In this document: in pieces, positions 1-13,439 of the stretch
Numbering within the stretch: position 1 is the first letter of the stretch
Layout of the letters: every line of letters begins with the position of its first letter
DNA from: Hymenolepis diminuta
Taxonomy: Eukaryota > Platyhelminthes > Cestoda > Cyclophyllidea > Hymenolepididae
Assembly (NCBI GenBank): GCA_900708905.1
Contig: CAADRB010000003.1
Coordinates: 24,756-88,755 of the forward strand
DNA: 64,000 nt
Reading direction: 5' to 3'
Notes under the pieces: model-generated
The model's input: only the letters and a program-made list of their open reading frames with translations
Databases searched by the model: none
Told to the model about the DNA's origin: nothing
Translations under genes and position numbers: made by a program

Positions 1-3000
1 ATTTGTCATTTAACAACCGTATCTAAGGAAAACCGATCTAAAATAAGGTTGGATGATATTAAAAAGGGCTCAACCCAAGAGTTGAAACAACTTTCGGGTA
101 CTTATTGTCAAAACTCTAAGCTGAACGAAGTTGGAGATTGTGAACAACAATTTTATTGGATTGCAGTACTTCTAGTAAGCCTGGAAATGTATAATATTTG
201 CAGCTAAAGCAGAAATAGTTGTCGTTCAAGCTCCAATTAGCAAAGCAATAGTGAACAGAACACGCGCATACCGATGGAATTCCGCTCTCCTTGCCTCATG
301 ATATACTGGTATTATTTCCTGCACAACTTCCTACACTTGCAATAACTCTGGTTCGTTTAAACGATTTTACGTGGCGAACAACAAAATACCTTCTAATTCT
401 GGGAATTACTTAATCAGTTGTGACATAACTAATGTTATTGTGGGAAGCGTGTGCACATCTCCGAATACATTATTTTGTAAGAAGATAGTAGGATTCGTTT
501 CACAACGCTGCTCAAAACTGAGCATAATGTTTTCCTTTCAAAATGTTAGTGGAGAAGTGTTTTCGCCATTGAACTTGTATGATAAGGTTAATATTCTACT
601 TCCTTGAGCTTTCAATAAGGGTTCTTTTAAGGGATTTAAGACAACCGGAAATCAAACACGAGAATTTCGGAGAAATCATTTCGCCCGAGAAAAGTAAGGA
701 ATACACATTTCTATTCAATTTCCATTAGAGTGCGACTTACCATTTGAGCCTTGATAGTTCGGTCAAGTCAATCACTCTCTCATTTCGGAAAACGAAATGC
801 CCACTTAGCGAATATTGCAAAACCTGAGCCCAAAAGTCGAATGGAGTAAGACATTTTGATAACTTGAATCTGCTCTCTGTACCTACCCCATTCCCTCCCT
901 TTTATCATCTCTTTAATTTACTGTTATATCAGCTCCATGTCAGTTGCTTTCCGGAGTGGAAAGTTGCTAATTCTCCGCACCACTGCGAGTAGCATTAACG
1001 GTGCAAATGGAAATGCAATGATGTATCAAACCTCTTTTCCCTCTTTTGTGTTTGGTTTTTGCGATCATTTATTTAGCGTTTGCAGCGGAGAATGATGTTG
1101 AAGAGAGAATAATTGATTGTTTCCTTTCTCATACGACTGAATATAATTACGAATTTATGAAAGCGACGGTTGTATTATTGCACAAAGTCAATGTCTTGAA
1201 TACGATGCTTTCATGTTTGTCATACGATTCATTTTAAGTAGGTAGGAGATGGGCAGATTGGAGGATAGAACAATAGTTTCGGGATAACCAGACCGATATC
1301 TCGGCTAAGATGAGAGAAAACTCAAGTTCTCGTTGGTAAAGCGACAACTCATTTCAGATCTGCTTGAACTGTATGCAGAATAGTGTAATTCATAACAGTT
1401 CATATTAACAATGCAAGGCATTGTGGCGATATATGCAATGGAAGGGGAGGAATGCGAAAACTAGAACATCTTACTTCGTCAAGGGGAAATATTGTAGTCT
1501 TATATACCCTAACAAGTAAAGTTCAACAATTTTGAAATGAAGCTGATGAAACTCGAGAACCTTGAAAATTGGCGCATTCGTGATCGATTTCTTGAGAAGG
1601 ATTTGATCCGGATTTGTGAATTATGCTATTTCAATATCCAAATTGATTCATTTCCAAACATTTCAAGACCGAGTGTCAGTTGATAATTTCAAATAACGTG
1701 ATTATATTTTTGTTTTGTCTTTTACTGTGTGATTTGCCAGAAGTTGTTTTCACCTGCACCCAAATGTACCACTTTTATGAGCAAAACACAGTGGGAAGCT
1801 ATTTTATCATTGTCTAGCCGAAAATGTTTCAAATGAGTGGCTCGAGACCTTGAGTCTCCTTCTTCATTCTGGTTATTCTACTACTTATAGTGCGTGGCTC
1901 AGCTACGTCAATCGATTTGGCCAGTTGCTAACGGTGAATTGGATTAACTTGATAAACTGCCCGGAGACTATTTCTACTTAAATTGGAAGTTTGAAATTGT
2001 GAATAGTGAATAGTTGTTCCATTCTCAAAATGTAGGATATGCGTATTCCCAGCCGCGAATTTCTTTTGCTTATGCAGTTCGATAACCAGTACTTTATTTG
2101 CTGTGTTAAATAGTGAGAATTGTTTGTTTAAATTAGGTGCACCGACCTTGATGTACATTGTTGACTGCAGTATTCCAGGTTGTTGCATGTTTTCCAAATT
2201 TGAGTTGAGATAAAGACATCCATAGATGAATATTTTTCCCAGCTAGTTTTCTTCCTTTGTTTACATGGTTTTCATTGTTATTAAAATTTTAGAATGTTTT
2301 TCATGTTTCAATCAGCTTTTTGAAAATATATGAAGAATGCAGGAGTTGAATGACTACTTGAATCGTATCCTTTTCAATTCAAGTGAAAAATAACTGTGCC
2401 TCGATTTGGTTCATTTAACATCGGTAAATTTTCATTCTTTTCTAGACTGATGTTCTGTTGCTCATCGGATTGCATGTCTGCCACTGTCTGTTATGTCATT
2501 TTAGTTTTTCTCTCAACTGCCTCTCGTGTGGACAATGAGGCACCGTTGAGGTAATCACTCTCGATGCACATATAGGCATGCGGTAATTTGAACCTGCCTA
2601 CTTACTTGAATTCACTTCTCCATTGTCATCGTTATAACTGAAGACCGTACCTTTCACTTGATGTGATTCTAACTCATAAAACTGTCATAATACGAATATT
2701 TATCATGTTCAATTATAGTGACTTTTGAACCAAGTGTAGAAGAGGGTCTAGTGACCTAGTGTAATATCGGTTTTCTGCGACTAAGAAAACGACACAGGTT
2801 AATGCCTCTGTTTATCCAGTGGAATGCGCGTGCGGACTCGTGTTATCGTGAAATGCAAAGGTTAAGGTTGGTAATCATTCCATTTCAATCCAGGTTTAAT
2901 GTGTTTTCGTACAATCTGCCTGGTCGATACTTTTATCTTGCCTGCTACAAGACGTGACCATTGAATGTGACAGTTCTCAATCGAAAATTGTAGTTTAATC

Positions 3001-3176
3001 ACTGGACGTAATTTCATTGTCTCGTTTTCAATCTCGATTTCTCTTTTCGCTCGACTGTCTGTGAGATGTTTTGAGGATAAGTTTTATGTTGACTGCTAGA
3101 AGGAACCAATAGAAGCCTGTTATACGCATTCTTGGACTGTTAATATTTATATTACGTTCGATTTATTCAAGCAATT

Positions 3177-3222
3177 GATGTTAAATGAAGTATTTGCAAG
3201 TTGGAATAATCCAACAATGTCA
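3177..3222 (+). repeat. 46-bp direct repeat, copy 1
   Basis: This segment recurs in the same orientation at 4464-4509 with only about 3 mismatches in 46 bases. It contains the near-palindromic core TTGGAATAATCCAA. The sequence between the two copies is not obviously related to any element I recognise. Confidence 0.7.
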
Positions 3223-4463
3223 GCTATTAGTGATGCGTTTTTCTTGATCTCCACCTTACGTGGAAGAATTTCGCATTTGTGGTTATCAATTTGGGCTATT
3301 TTGACATAACTTTTGTAATGCTGCTAAGCTCAAGCAATCGGATCGTTATTGTGGAGTGCACCGCAAAAAATTTGGAAGACACCTCCAAATGTGGCATGAA
3401 CTGAATGTTATTTGAGAATGAAAACATCTCTGTCATTATGACTAATGATGTGAGTGAGCAAATTGTATAATATTGAGATGTGAAAGTGTAATTAATTCTT
3501 CGAGGACAAGTTGATTGGCCAAGACGAGAAGAGGAATCTTATTATCACTGACTGTCATGAAAGAGTTTTCTCACCAGATCGGGGAGTGGATCAAGTACGT
3601 ATAGGGTCATAAATTGTTCGTAGATCCAACGTGTTAATTAATGGACATAATTGTAAATTATAGTTTTATAAAAATGAATATGTAAGTTGCTGTTGCATTT
3701 AAAAACGATCTTTGGAGGTGAATTGCACTGCATCAGTTATCAAAAGCAGAGACTGTCTTTGTCTTTGATTTAGACGTAAACCAAGGGGACATTGAGTTCC
3801 GGGGGTCATTTTAGATCGACGCACTCAATATGCAGTGAGCCCGTCAAATGCGCGAGAGTAGTGTGTTTCGGTTTCCGCAGAGTTAGTGGCTCCACACTTC
3901 ACCGTTTATTCTATATGAGTCCAATGCCTGTACCTGCATTTTCGTCACCATACATCAGCGCAGTTTTATCGATTGCCATCTCCATAGGATGTCCATCAAA
4001 TGTTTTACATTGGATTAAAATGAAATCAATTTGTTTAAAATCGAGACATTAAATACACTTGGATGTAGTTTTTGTGGTATAAACTGAGTGGTGAATTTGA
4101 TATTTAGATTTGACTTATGTATTTCAGTTTGGTTGTCGGAGAAGTCGGCACAGAATCGGGCAGCCAATTTGGTTTCGAAAATACTCGTGCAAACGCACCG
4201 AACTTCATTCATGGTTGATGTGATAGGATGTTCCCCAAATAGGATTGATGCTGTATGACTCACCATAACCTGCTCTATTTAAGTAACCTTGAATAAATTT
4301 GTCTTTGATATTAAACCATAACTCATCAGTAAAATACTTACCCGACTGGGAAAGCATTTTTACAAGATTGATTTGAAAAACGGCAGAAAATATTATGGAG
4401 AAGGTCAATAGTGAGTAAAAGTATTTCTAAACGAAGATGTTTTCACATTTCGAACGAAAATAT

Positions 4464-4509
4464 GATGTAAAATGAAGTATTTGCAAACTGGAATAATCCA
4501 ACAATGTCA
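4464..4509 (+). repeat. 46-bp direct repeat, copy 2
   Basis: Second copy of the repeat at 3177-3222, same orientation, start-to-start distance 1287 bases. It differs from copy 1 by a T/A change near its start and a GT/AC change in the middle. Confidence 0.7.
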
Positions 4510-7500
4510 ATTCTACAATTTGTAAGGCATTTTAGAGTTCATTGTGCTCACTTTTGTATCTGCACAGCCACCAATTTTGATGAAATGCACAGTGTTTGTC
4601 GAAACTCCGAGTAAGGTAACCAGTAAACCGTCTGTTGTTTGCATGTCGGAGTACAAGCAGCTTATACGAGCAGCACTTTCCATTGAATAGACTCTTAATT
4701 GTCTCTTCAGTTGGTGTCAATTGAAATGCCAATTTTTATATCATAGCAGCTGTAATTTGTGACTTGATCTTTTCTCCGACCTGCGCCTATCGCCAATGCA
4801 CTTCGTCGAGTTATCACTATCGTCTTGGCATTCCCTCCTTAATACACCCATCTTCCTCCATAGAAGCCTTATTAAATATGCAAACAGTTGGTTTGCCAAA
4901 CCTCGTTTGGGCTGTGCTAGAAAAGCGCGGTTTCAGCTGGTTTCGAAATGTCAAACATTAGCTTAGTCTGGCTAGACGCTTAAATAAAGCGAAGGTGGCA
5001 GTGGTGAAACTATCCATTTTTAAACTCGCCTAATTTTAGACATTATTATTCTTCTGACATCAGACAACCCATGAACCGGATCGTAAAATATTCGATCATG
5101 TGACTACGAGAGAATTCAAATCTCTGTTCATGAAAATCAGCGCAATTTGTGTCAATATTCTGAACAAATATTCTGCAACCGAATTGAACTTCTCACGTGC
5201 CCTGGGGATGTGTAGTACGGAGAGGCCAGGCCGCAGCTCAAGCACCAAAAGTAATCTCACTTTTCAAGAGGACAGCTTACTATTTTACGACCCTCCCAAC
5301 TTGGTAACTGCAATATTTAAATCCTTGAATCAGTTAGTTCGAGTCGTACCTTTATTACAAGTACTTAATGACCATATTTCATTCATTAAATGAACCTCAT
5401 TTTGATTACCGTTGAGTCCCGGCGATACTTTAATAAACATTTTGAAATGAGATATTAATCACATGTGTACAATGTGTGCGCCATCATAAACAGATGCTTG
5501 GTTGTCTTTATTAGGATGATAAATTTCATTTCATTTCATTAAATTCCATCTTTACTTCGCTTATTGTTCTCTAATATTTTACTAATATGCGTCTTTTCTG
5601 CCCCACTTTTAAGTTGTGCCATTGTTTGAGAAATACATTTGCATTTTCGGTTTGGAATGATTCTCTGCATGGCTGTGAAGTGGAAGGTTTCCACGAATAA
5701 GTCCTATTTTAAGAATTTGCTCGAGAGCGACTTTCTTCTCTACTCCATTTCTCTTTTGCTTCCCTATCATTCTAAAGCTGATCGAAGGGAGGTAACCTGA
5801 ATGATTTGCCGATATTGTCGGAAAAACTGGACACCGATGTTAGAAACTGCTTAATATCATGAAGACATTGTTCTTGTTTGTCCGGTCTTCTAAATTTGGC
5901 GAAAGTAGTAGGCATCTCACTGTGACCAAATGCATACTGAAGATTGAAAAGAGAAATCCTGACAGATAGGCAATAGGTTTGAACTTCCCAAGGTTCTGTC
6001 ACTTTGAGGGATCGTTTGAAATGTCTTTCATGAGGATTTCATTAAAGTACTATTCCTTCCTTGCCTTGGGTCTAAACATTGATGAGTGTTCACATATATA
6101 CATCACCTCAAGATATTGAATGACATTTCCATAGATAGTCAATTTCCCACAAATAGAAGGGTGTTTCATTTGTGTTAAAAATAATATTCAGTGTTCTTAG
6201 GGTAGCATTTAAATAATTGATTAATTAATTAGTTGAAGGTGGTAATCAATCACTTGGTATTGTTAGCTGTTGGGCACCAACGGATTGACATTCGCCCAAG
6301 TTTTAGTGGAACCCACTTTTAAATGCAATAAAAGTGCCCCCTGAGACACGAAGTGCAAATGTAGAATTTTTGTAATTATGATAGATTTTAGGTACCGACT
6401 CAGTGGGGATGCTCACGAAAATCGCAAGCATGTAAGAGGTCTTTTCACAGACTCGGTGAATACTGAGGAAAATGGAATGAGCGAGGTGTGAAATGATTGT
6501 GTGCATACACGTTCGTTTACGTAGAAGGAAAATCACGTTGAAAATAATTGGAGACAGTCGAGAAAATACAAAGGAGATGAGATGTGTGGGTGGAGCCTTG
6601 GCAATGGTTCTGATACACTTTGGAAGAAAGTTAAATAGAGTCGGTGGACTTGGGGTTTGGGTTAAGTCTTAGCAGTCGTTCAATTTGAAATTATGCATCT
6701 CAATCAATTAACAGAGTAGACCAATAATGAACAACTTCAGAGAGTAAATTTTGGTGGAAGAACATTTAATAGAATTGGAGATATGGAATCCATTTCAATA
6801 TTATCGTTGGGGGAAATTGTAGTTGCCGATTGAGCCTTGATGCCCATATATGTCATGTAAATATCGTAGGCCCGTTACGGACTCTGTAAGGACTGCAACA
6901 AATGGATAAGTCTGGTTTAGGTTTTGTGATAAATACAATATTTAATCTGGCAATACCTATTTCTAAAATATAATAAAATACGATGTTTGTCTACAGCAGT
7001 CTCCTGGATTGGACCTACATTCAAAGCGTCCCATAGAAATGATGACCAGACCAGAATTTGATAGCACGCTTCGAAAATTAAGCTCATACCTAGGCTTAAA
7101 TACCGATGCGCAAACAACAATTTCATAGGCAGTCTCGAGAAGCTAATACTTGGGACATGATAATATGACATTCATCGTGATGAAGGGACATGATTCTGTG
7201 CTTGAGAAATGAAGCCGTAATTTGAAAATTCTGAAGTGAATTTGAGTAACTCAATTAAAGAAAGAATTATGAAAATAGTGGTTATTTATCAGATCGTCTT
7301 AATCTCTTGCAACATAAAAGAAGTGAAGAAAGGGAGTGACCCTATTTGCTTCAAATGCAAAACGGATATATGCAGAAAGGAATAATCGGCAAAATTTCGA
7401 GTATATCTGGCTGTTAGGAAATCAAGAAGGCCTATTTTTTTTACTGTGAAAGATAGTGCCGATAGACTCTCATACAAACCCTATTTCTACCGAAATAAGT

Positions 7501-8150
7501 ACGTCGGTGATGCTTGCTCACAAATGCAATTATTGGAGAAAGGAATCTGGTGTAACTTTGAATTTTTCGAAGTTGTATGTGGATGCAAACCAAACACAGG
7601 AGGAGCGCAAAGTAGTGTAATAGGGATGAAACTCATTAAAATCCCTGTAGCTAACAGTTGTCGATCTGAAATTATTAAGAGGTGTGGAGCATCAATTGTT
7701 ACTTGCTTGCTTAACTACTTTGATTTTTCGGTTACCTAACCCTTAAGTCAGCAGCTTTTCGATTAGTTTTGAGCAACAGTCAGCAACTTGTTTTTTGATT
7801 TTTCACTCCAACTTCGCCCGCAGTAAATCTCCTTGCATATACATCGAGATAGCACATCTGAATGTGAATCATCAACCATTAATTTACCTCTTAATAGCGT
7901 TTTATAGATATGAGCACGTAGATATTTCTTAAGTAATGAATTTTGCCAAAATAACAAATGGAAACGATAAGGATTTCGATAACCATTAAGTTCTTCTTTG
8001 CGTCTTACAATATAATCAAAATATTTAACCTGATATGGTTTCACCATCTGCCTATCACCTGTCGATTAACGGAAGACGATCGCAGTTGCAAAGGTCCTGA
8101 AGATAGTTAAAAGATAAGAAAAATTAATGAAACCAGACGATTAAAGCAAT

Positions 8151-8210
8151 AAAGAGAGAGAGAGCGTGAGGGAGAAGAAGGAGCAGGGGATAAAGAGGAA
8201 TAAGGCACTT
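8151..8210 (+). repeat. Purine-rich (GA) tract
   Basis: An AGAGAGAGAG run followed by G/A-rich sequence. Its composition recalls the GA-rich part of the minus-strand LTR repeats at 13.5 and 14.5 kb, but too little is shared to call it a member of that family. Confidence 0.45.
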
Positions 8211-11200
8211 GGATTAAGGAATCGAGACTAGCATTAGTACTGCGCACTCCTTTTCAAAGCTTAAATTTTTGTGCACCCAATGACTCTTACATCTCTTCAA
8301 TTACAAATATCCTCTTTGTATATATTCAAAATAATTACCTCTATTGTCGTATATTTCGTCTCTTCATGCTGTGATCCATAAATTTTCATTGCTTCAGCCT
8401 AATTTATCTGCTTCTTTGATGGATTGGACACAGATATTCAGCTGAGAATTAAAGATTAACGGGTTCAGTGAGTCTGATCAAGCATCTTTGTAGCACTGGT
8501 TTTCTGAACTTAATTAAATCAACTGTAGTTTAAAAATATTTCAATAAATCTGCCAATTCTTTTTCGTCTTCCGTCTACAAGGCTATGTTCAGCATTATCC
8601 TGGTATTTTACATAAATGACTCATTCGTTCATTTTCCGCTGTTTTCTAATAGCATACCCATAGGACTACGGAGATCAGATCATTTTGTTTTGATAACAAC
8701 ATAAAATATGTTCAATATTTTAAGTTTTCTAATTAGTTAAAATTCTAGATCTTTATATTTCTTTCTCGGACAAGAAATCCAAATTATGTGGGAAGTCATT
8801 ATTTAAATCTGCTGAAATTCCTTTTCGATTGCGTGAAGAGTATTGATGAATTAGATCGACTGTAATCTCTTTAATTGTCAAAGACACATTTGCTATCTGT
8901 CGCAGTCCACTTTGCATTTATTGGCTGGCTGACATCCATCTTCGTCAGCTATTTCATTACTCTTTCCATGTGCTTCAAACTTTGGCAAATCGTGGCTGGG
9001 ATGAGTGATTGTATTTTAAATCCTTTCATACCTATGAGTTAGGGGTTTGGTGTGAGGGTAATCTTGTGCTACAACATTTGTTTTAATTTAGCTGTCGATC
9101 GATATGGAAATTAATGAGAATTAAGAATTTTAAAGAATTTCTGGCGGGCAGTGCTTGTTTAAATAAACTTTGTTTCAACTGCACAAATTTGAAATAATAG
9201 ATATTGGTTTTGTGTCGAATATTTTGATTTCTGAATATCATATATGAATTATTATATGACCTTTCTGAGTTTACATTGAGCTTTGTAATGTTTAAAATCT
9301 CCATGCACATTTTTCGTACCTTTTCATAGTTAAAATAAAAGAAACTAATCACAAATTTAATTAAAAGCGAATAGGATCTAAATATGGTGAACTTAAACTC
9401 TTTAAATATCCAAGATTTTAGAGCAAAAAATTTCCTTATGAGAAGGTAAAAATTCAATGCTTCCACAATTCACAAATTTAGTATCTCGAAGTTATTGCTA
9501 ACCTCATCTGTCCCCATATTTTTCGGGACTACTTTGCCATAATTAAAGCGATATTCATAATTATTGTCAGAGGAAAATTAATAGCCCCTACTTTTGATTT
9601 TATTGGTACGGTCTTGTTCTGTGTTTCGATTTATTCCAGGACTTCTCCAACGAATTCTTTTATTGAAAGTGGTTGGCGCAATAATCTGCCTGACAGAACA
9701 AGGCAAAGCATCATTCTAGCAGATTTTAGTAATTTCATAGCAGTCATATGAGTGTCGAAGAATGGCCAGAATTCATTGTCTGTCGAGTGTAGATTTTCAG
9801 ACTCGTATCAAAAGTGACACAATTAATGAATAAAACTTGGTGGTCAAGGTCATCCACAATCCTGCAAATCGTGTGTACAACCAATTGACATTTCGGTTTA
9901 AAACTTTGCAATCCTATAATCTCCAAGGGCTGCATTATACTTCTCTGATTACAGAAAATTAAAAAACAGTAAAGCACTACTGAAATATATTTTGTGTTTA
10001 AAATTGCAAGTCTTTTATTCAAATGTTAACAACCGTATACGAATGAGGAGTTAAATAGAATGTGCTTGAGTATCTGATTACAGCTTTCTTTTTGGCATAC
10101 ATTTAAGTGTTTTTACGGTGTGAAATAGAAGTTACAAGTTTTAATAATGTGATAACATTTAAGGAAACCAAATAGAAAAAAAATTTAGTAAAAGATGAAA
10201 AGTGAGACAAATAAAATGGTGATGTGAGATTCCACGTACTTCACTTTGTTTGGCATTCTGGAAACATCAAGTTGTCAAATGTCAAGTCAAACCTCTGATT
10301 CATGCACTTGCGCTTATTCCTACTTGGAAATCTGTTTCTAAGTAATATCATTGTAAATTTTGTAGAAAATTATGTTTAATTTTTAAATTGCAAACATCAT
10401 TTCCAGGGGGAAAATAGGGCTTAGAAATTTAATCGAAAAAGGCTAATAATTACAATTTCCAGGGCAGTATTTTTAAAGTAAAATTTTGTAATTTATCAAA
10501 TAAAATAAATCATGAATACGATAAGAGGTTCTAAAATGAAATGACGGACGCAGAAAGGGTAGGAATAAAATCTCCGAGAGAGCTCCGACCTCAATGGCCT
10601 GAAACTCGAAAGATGTGGATACTATTTTCCCATCTGTACTCTTGATAAGATCTTTAAATAAATGCATTTATTATTTAAATAAATGTAACTTTTATTAATA
10701 ACGCATTTAATTTCTTATTATTTATTTATAATTTTAAATTTAAAACCTTGTGACTCTGTCTGTAATAGACAAATTATTTCTGATTCATATAGTTAATAAA
10801 ACATGTTATTGCTTACAATAGGATCATGTGACATTAATAATATTAGCATTAAATAATAAAAGTTCATTTTAGTAAGCTTTGGGTAATTAATAATGGCAAT
10901 ATTAAATAATAAACACTCAGTCTGTGAAAAATGTTTATAATATATTACTGTTGGCATTCTAAATGGAAAAATATATTGACGTTCATTATATTATTCAATA
11001 TTTTATTTCACCCCAACTCAGATAAATTTCTTTAATTTGTAAAGTAGGTGAAATTTATCACATGTAAAATCAATATATTAGATTTTGAATTTAAATTTGT
11101 AGCAGTTGGTAGTCTGAAATTTAACGTTCACGATTGGTCAGTTAGATTAATGAGTATATTCTGCCCATAATATCTGAGGCTTATAAAATGGTTGACAGAT

Positions 11201-12847
11201 TGTGGTGTTCGATCTTGTCACTTCAAGTCATAAATATTTCAGAGGTTGAGAAGAACCATGTGGGGGTGGTTTTATGTAATAGTAAGCATCTGATTTGATT
11301 ATAATAAAACAGAGCTGAGACAGCTCTCTTTATGAATATATTTGAAGTTCAACGTGGACCTATTATTTAGAAGCGTTTTAATCAGCTTAGCTTTGAAATG
11401 CTTAACTCTAATATCTGATGCATTGGTTGTAGCTATTTTAAAATGCTTCCTTTTTTTAACATCTGGAATTATAGTTTTAATACAGCTTAGCTATTGGAAA
11501 CGAATAGGGTTTCAGGGATGGGTCTTATTGTACGTGGTACCTGACTCTCATTTAACAATAAAAGGTGGATGCATTCGCATAATAGCAGATGACTAACATG
11601 GATACGGAAAGATTGACCCGGTCTGAAATTCAATTAATAAGGATTTATTATTCATTTTACTAAATAACTTATATATTGTGTTCGTACCATCGAATGGTGC
11701 TGATATTTACAGATTAACTGCTGCTTTCACAATAAATCCAAACTTTGACTTTAGTTACACATTGACGATCATAAGATCACCGAACATGTTCAGAAATAAT
11801 CTGACCATCAATAATTATGAACGATTGGGAGATATGCTCCAGATTACTTCTCACCAAGGGCAAAAAATTTTTCATTTTTTCCATAAAAAACGCATGGAAA
11901 GTGGAATTTTAGTAAAGAAGGAGTACGTTTACTATTAAGATGGAATATTAAGGTAGTATAACTAATAGCCTGTAAATCAGGAAAATCTTCCCTTCAGACT
12001 TATCCGGTCTCTTAATAATACCGTTTCTTATAGGAAAAATTTGTGTTCCACGATCTTAGATATGCGTCTGCCCTGTGTTTTATCATCTCTTCTACTGGAC
12101 GAGTCGAACGGCTACTTTAAATGTTTAAAACTGTTCTTTAAAATACAGAATTGAAATACGGTAAAACTATTTGAATTTACGTCAGTGGAGATCTGTAATA
12201 ATCGTGCCTCATAGAAATGATAAAAAGGTCGAACAAGGTTTCGTACCTTGGACAGGTCTAACCAACAATAATATGAATCTAAATTTTAGACAGGTCAAAA
12301 GGTAAATACTTAGATTCAGACCTATTCTAACATCAAAAGTGTTTGAACATAGATAGTCGAAAAATTTGTGAAAATAGTTCTTCTGTACAACTCATCCGGA
12401 GATGGTAGAAAATACATTACAGATATCCTGAATGTCGCCTAGAGAATTATGCAAGAGTTGTACTGCAGGAGCCAAATACACGTTAAGGTTCTGGCTGAAA
12501 AGTCCCTCCAACAACGCACAAAATAGTTAACTACCAATCAGTTTTATTAGAATCCATTCTTTTCAAATTTAAAAAAATTAAACTAATTTAATTAAAACGC
12601 GCTTACTTACGTTTGAATGAAAGACCTATTGTGAGAATATATTACTTCTAATTATCAAATGGAGTATTTACAAAACACATCAAAAGTGATACATATTTAT
12701 GAAATATAGATTGCAGAATGCAAGATTCTGATGGAATTGACAGTTTATCGCTCTAATGTGAGCATGGAGGATGAATTTATATCTGTTTTCTAAATTTATA
12801 TCTAGGTCAACACTAATCTCTGTGACTTTATTTTTTACATTTTACAG

Positions 12848-12866
12848 TGGTGACCGAAGTATTTGA
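12848..12866 (+). other. tRNA-Trp-like primer-binding site
   Basis: The sequence TGGTGACCGAAGTATTTGA follows a TTTTACAG that could be the end of a 5' LTR. Complements of the tRNA-Trp 3' end begin TGGTGACCCCGACGTGATTTGA, so this site matches with a small deletion and a substitution. An open frame starting MSATSIRFPRP begins about 75 bases downstream. The arrangement LTR end, primer site, then open frame is that of a retroelement 5' end. The proposed LTR upstream is AT-rich and has no second copy that I can see, so its existence is inferred. Confidence 0.4.
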
Positions 12867-12924
12867 CTCCGCTCCAATCTCAAGAAAACTGTCCTATGGG
12901 ATAAGCTAATTAAGCTGTGCCTGA

Positions 12925-13090
12925 ATGAGTGCTACTAGCATTCGGTTTCCCCGACCAGCGATGTCCAGAACTATTCCATCTTACCTCGTCAGATTTAATT
13001 CCATTTATTTTGTAAGACCTTTGGTTCTGCCTATTTTTTCAAGGTTATTCACCCAAATTTACCGAAAATCAATTCTTCATAAGTTTTGAA
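12925..13090 (+). pseudogene. Possible retroelement leader and gag-start fragment
   Basis: Fifty-five codons are open from an ATG. The first part (MSATSIRFPRPAM) is recognisable at two other places: around 38440-38480 on the plus strand and 53498-53545 on the minus strand, where a similar leader, start and 'SAMFG' segment occur. At those places it leads straight into an LTR-like repeat. Here similarity fades after about 12985 and the frame closes soon after. I read it as the start of a gag-like frame of a decayed LTR element, given the primer-binding-like site 75 bases upstream. No gag domain is visible, so the assignment rests on context. Confidence 0.3.
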
Positions 13091-13439
13091 AGATTATAAA
13101 CATCTCAAAGTTCTGAACGCCCTCTTTGGGGACTGTCCCAATAGTATCTTAATCAAAGATCCCACCGGAATGAAAAATCTTTTTTAATTATATCCGATTA
13201 TTTTAAGGTCGTGGCTCAATGCCCTCAGAAGGGCAGAAAACAGTGGATGACAATTTTAATACTTTACCCTTTAGATACCCGGTGACAACTCTTATTAATG
13301 TCAAAATCTGAGTTTGCCACTATGAAAATCTGTGTTTTCGGTAAGCAGCCTAAACCTCCAAACCGAAAACCATCCGACAGAAGTTTATATGGACGCGTGT
13401 TACCTTTGTAGCGGCTAGAGTGTGAATACCCTGAGTTCG

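Larger units (their letters stand above)
1..12847. other. Gene-poor AT-rich spacer or intron, 5' part
   Basis: No reading frame in this stretch resembles a protein family I know. Open frames reach 127 codons, for example on the minus strand at 9083-9466, but they are rich in Phe, Ile, Lys and Asn as expected of AT-rich noncoding DNA. Visible structure is limited to a 46-bp direct repeat (3177-3222 and 4464-4509), a short TTTCA microsatellite near 5527-5546, a purine-rich tract near 8150-8210 and a 16-bp palindrome at 10657-10672. Two weak exon-like stretches, 741-823 on the minus strand and 7453-7737 on the plus strand, are discussed as findings. The region may be intergenic or part of a very long intron. 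Confidence 0.6.

Noticed and set aside
1046..1237. 63-codon frame with a signal-peptide-like start (CLVFAIIYLAFAAE)
   Set aside because: The frame has no ATG at its start and no acceptor site that I can see; length is within chance.
1448..1580. Minus-strand exon-like segment with GTAAGA donor near 1473
   Set aside because: Only 68 bases, and its phase cannot join in frame to the similar candidate at 741-823; chance explains it.
9083..9466. 127-codon minus-strand frame
   Set aside because: Phe/Ile/Lys/Asn-rich sequence typical of AT-rich noncoding DNA; no domain, no splice or start context.
10657..10672. 16-bp perfect palindrome AATAAATGCATTTATT
   Set aside because: Short A/T palindromes are expected at this base composition.
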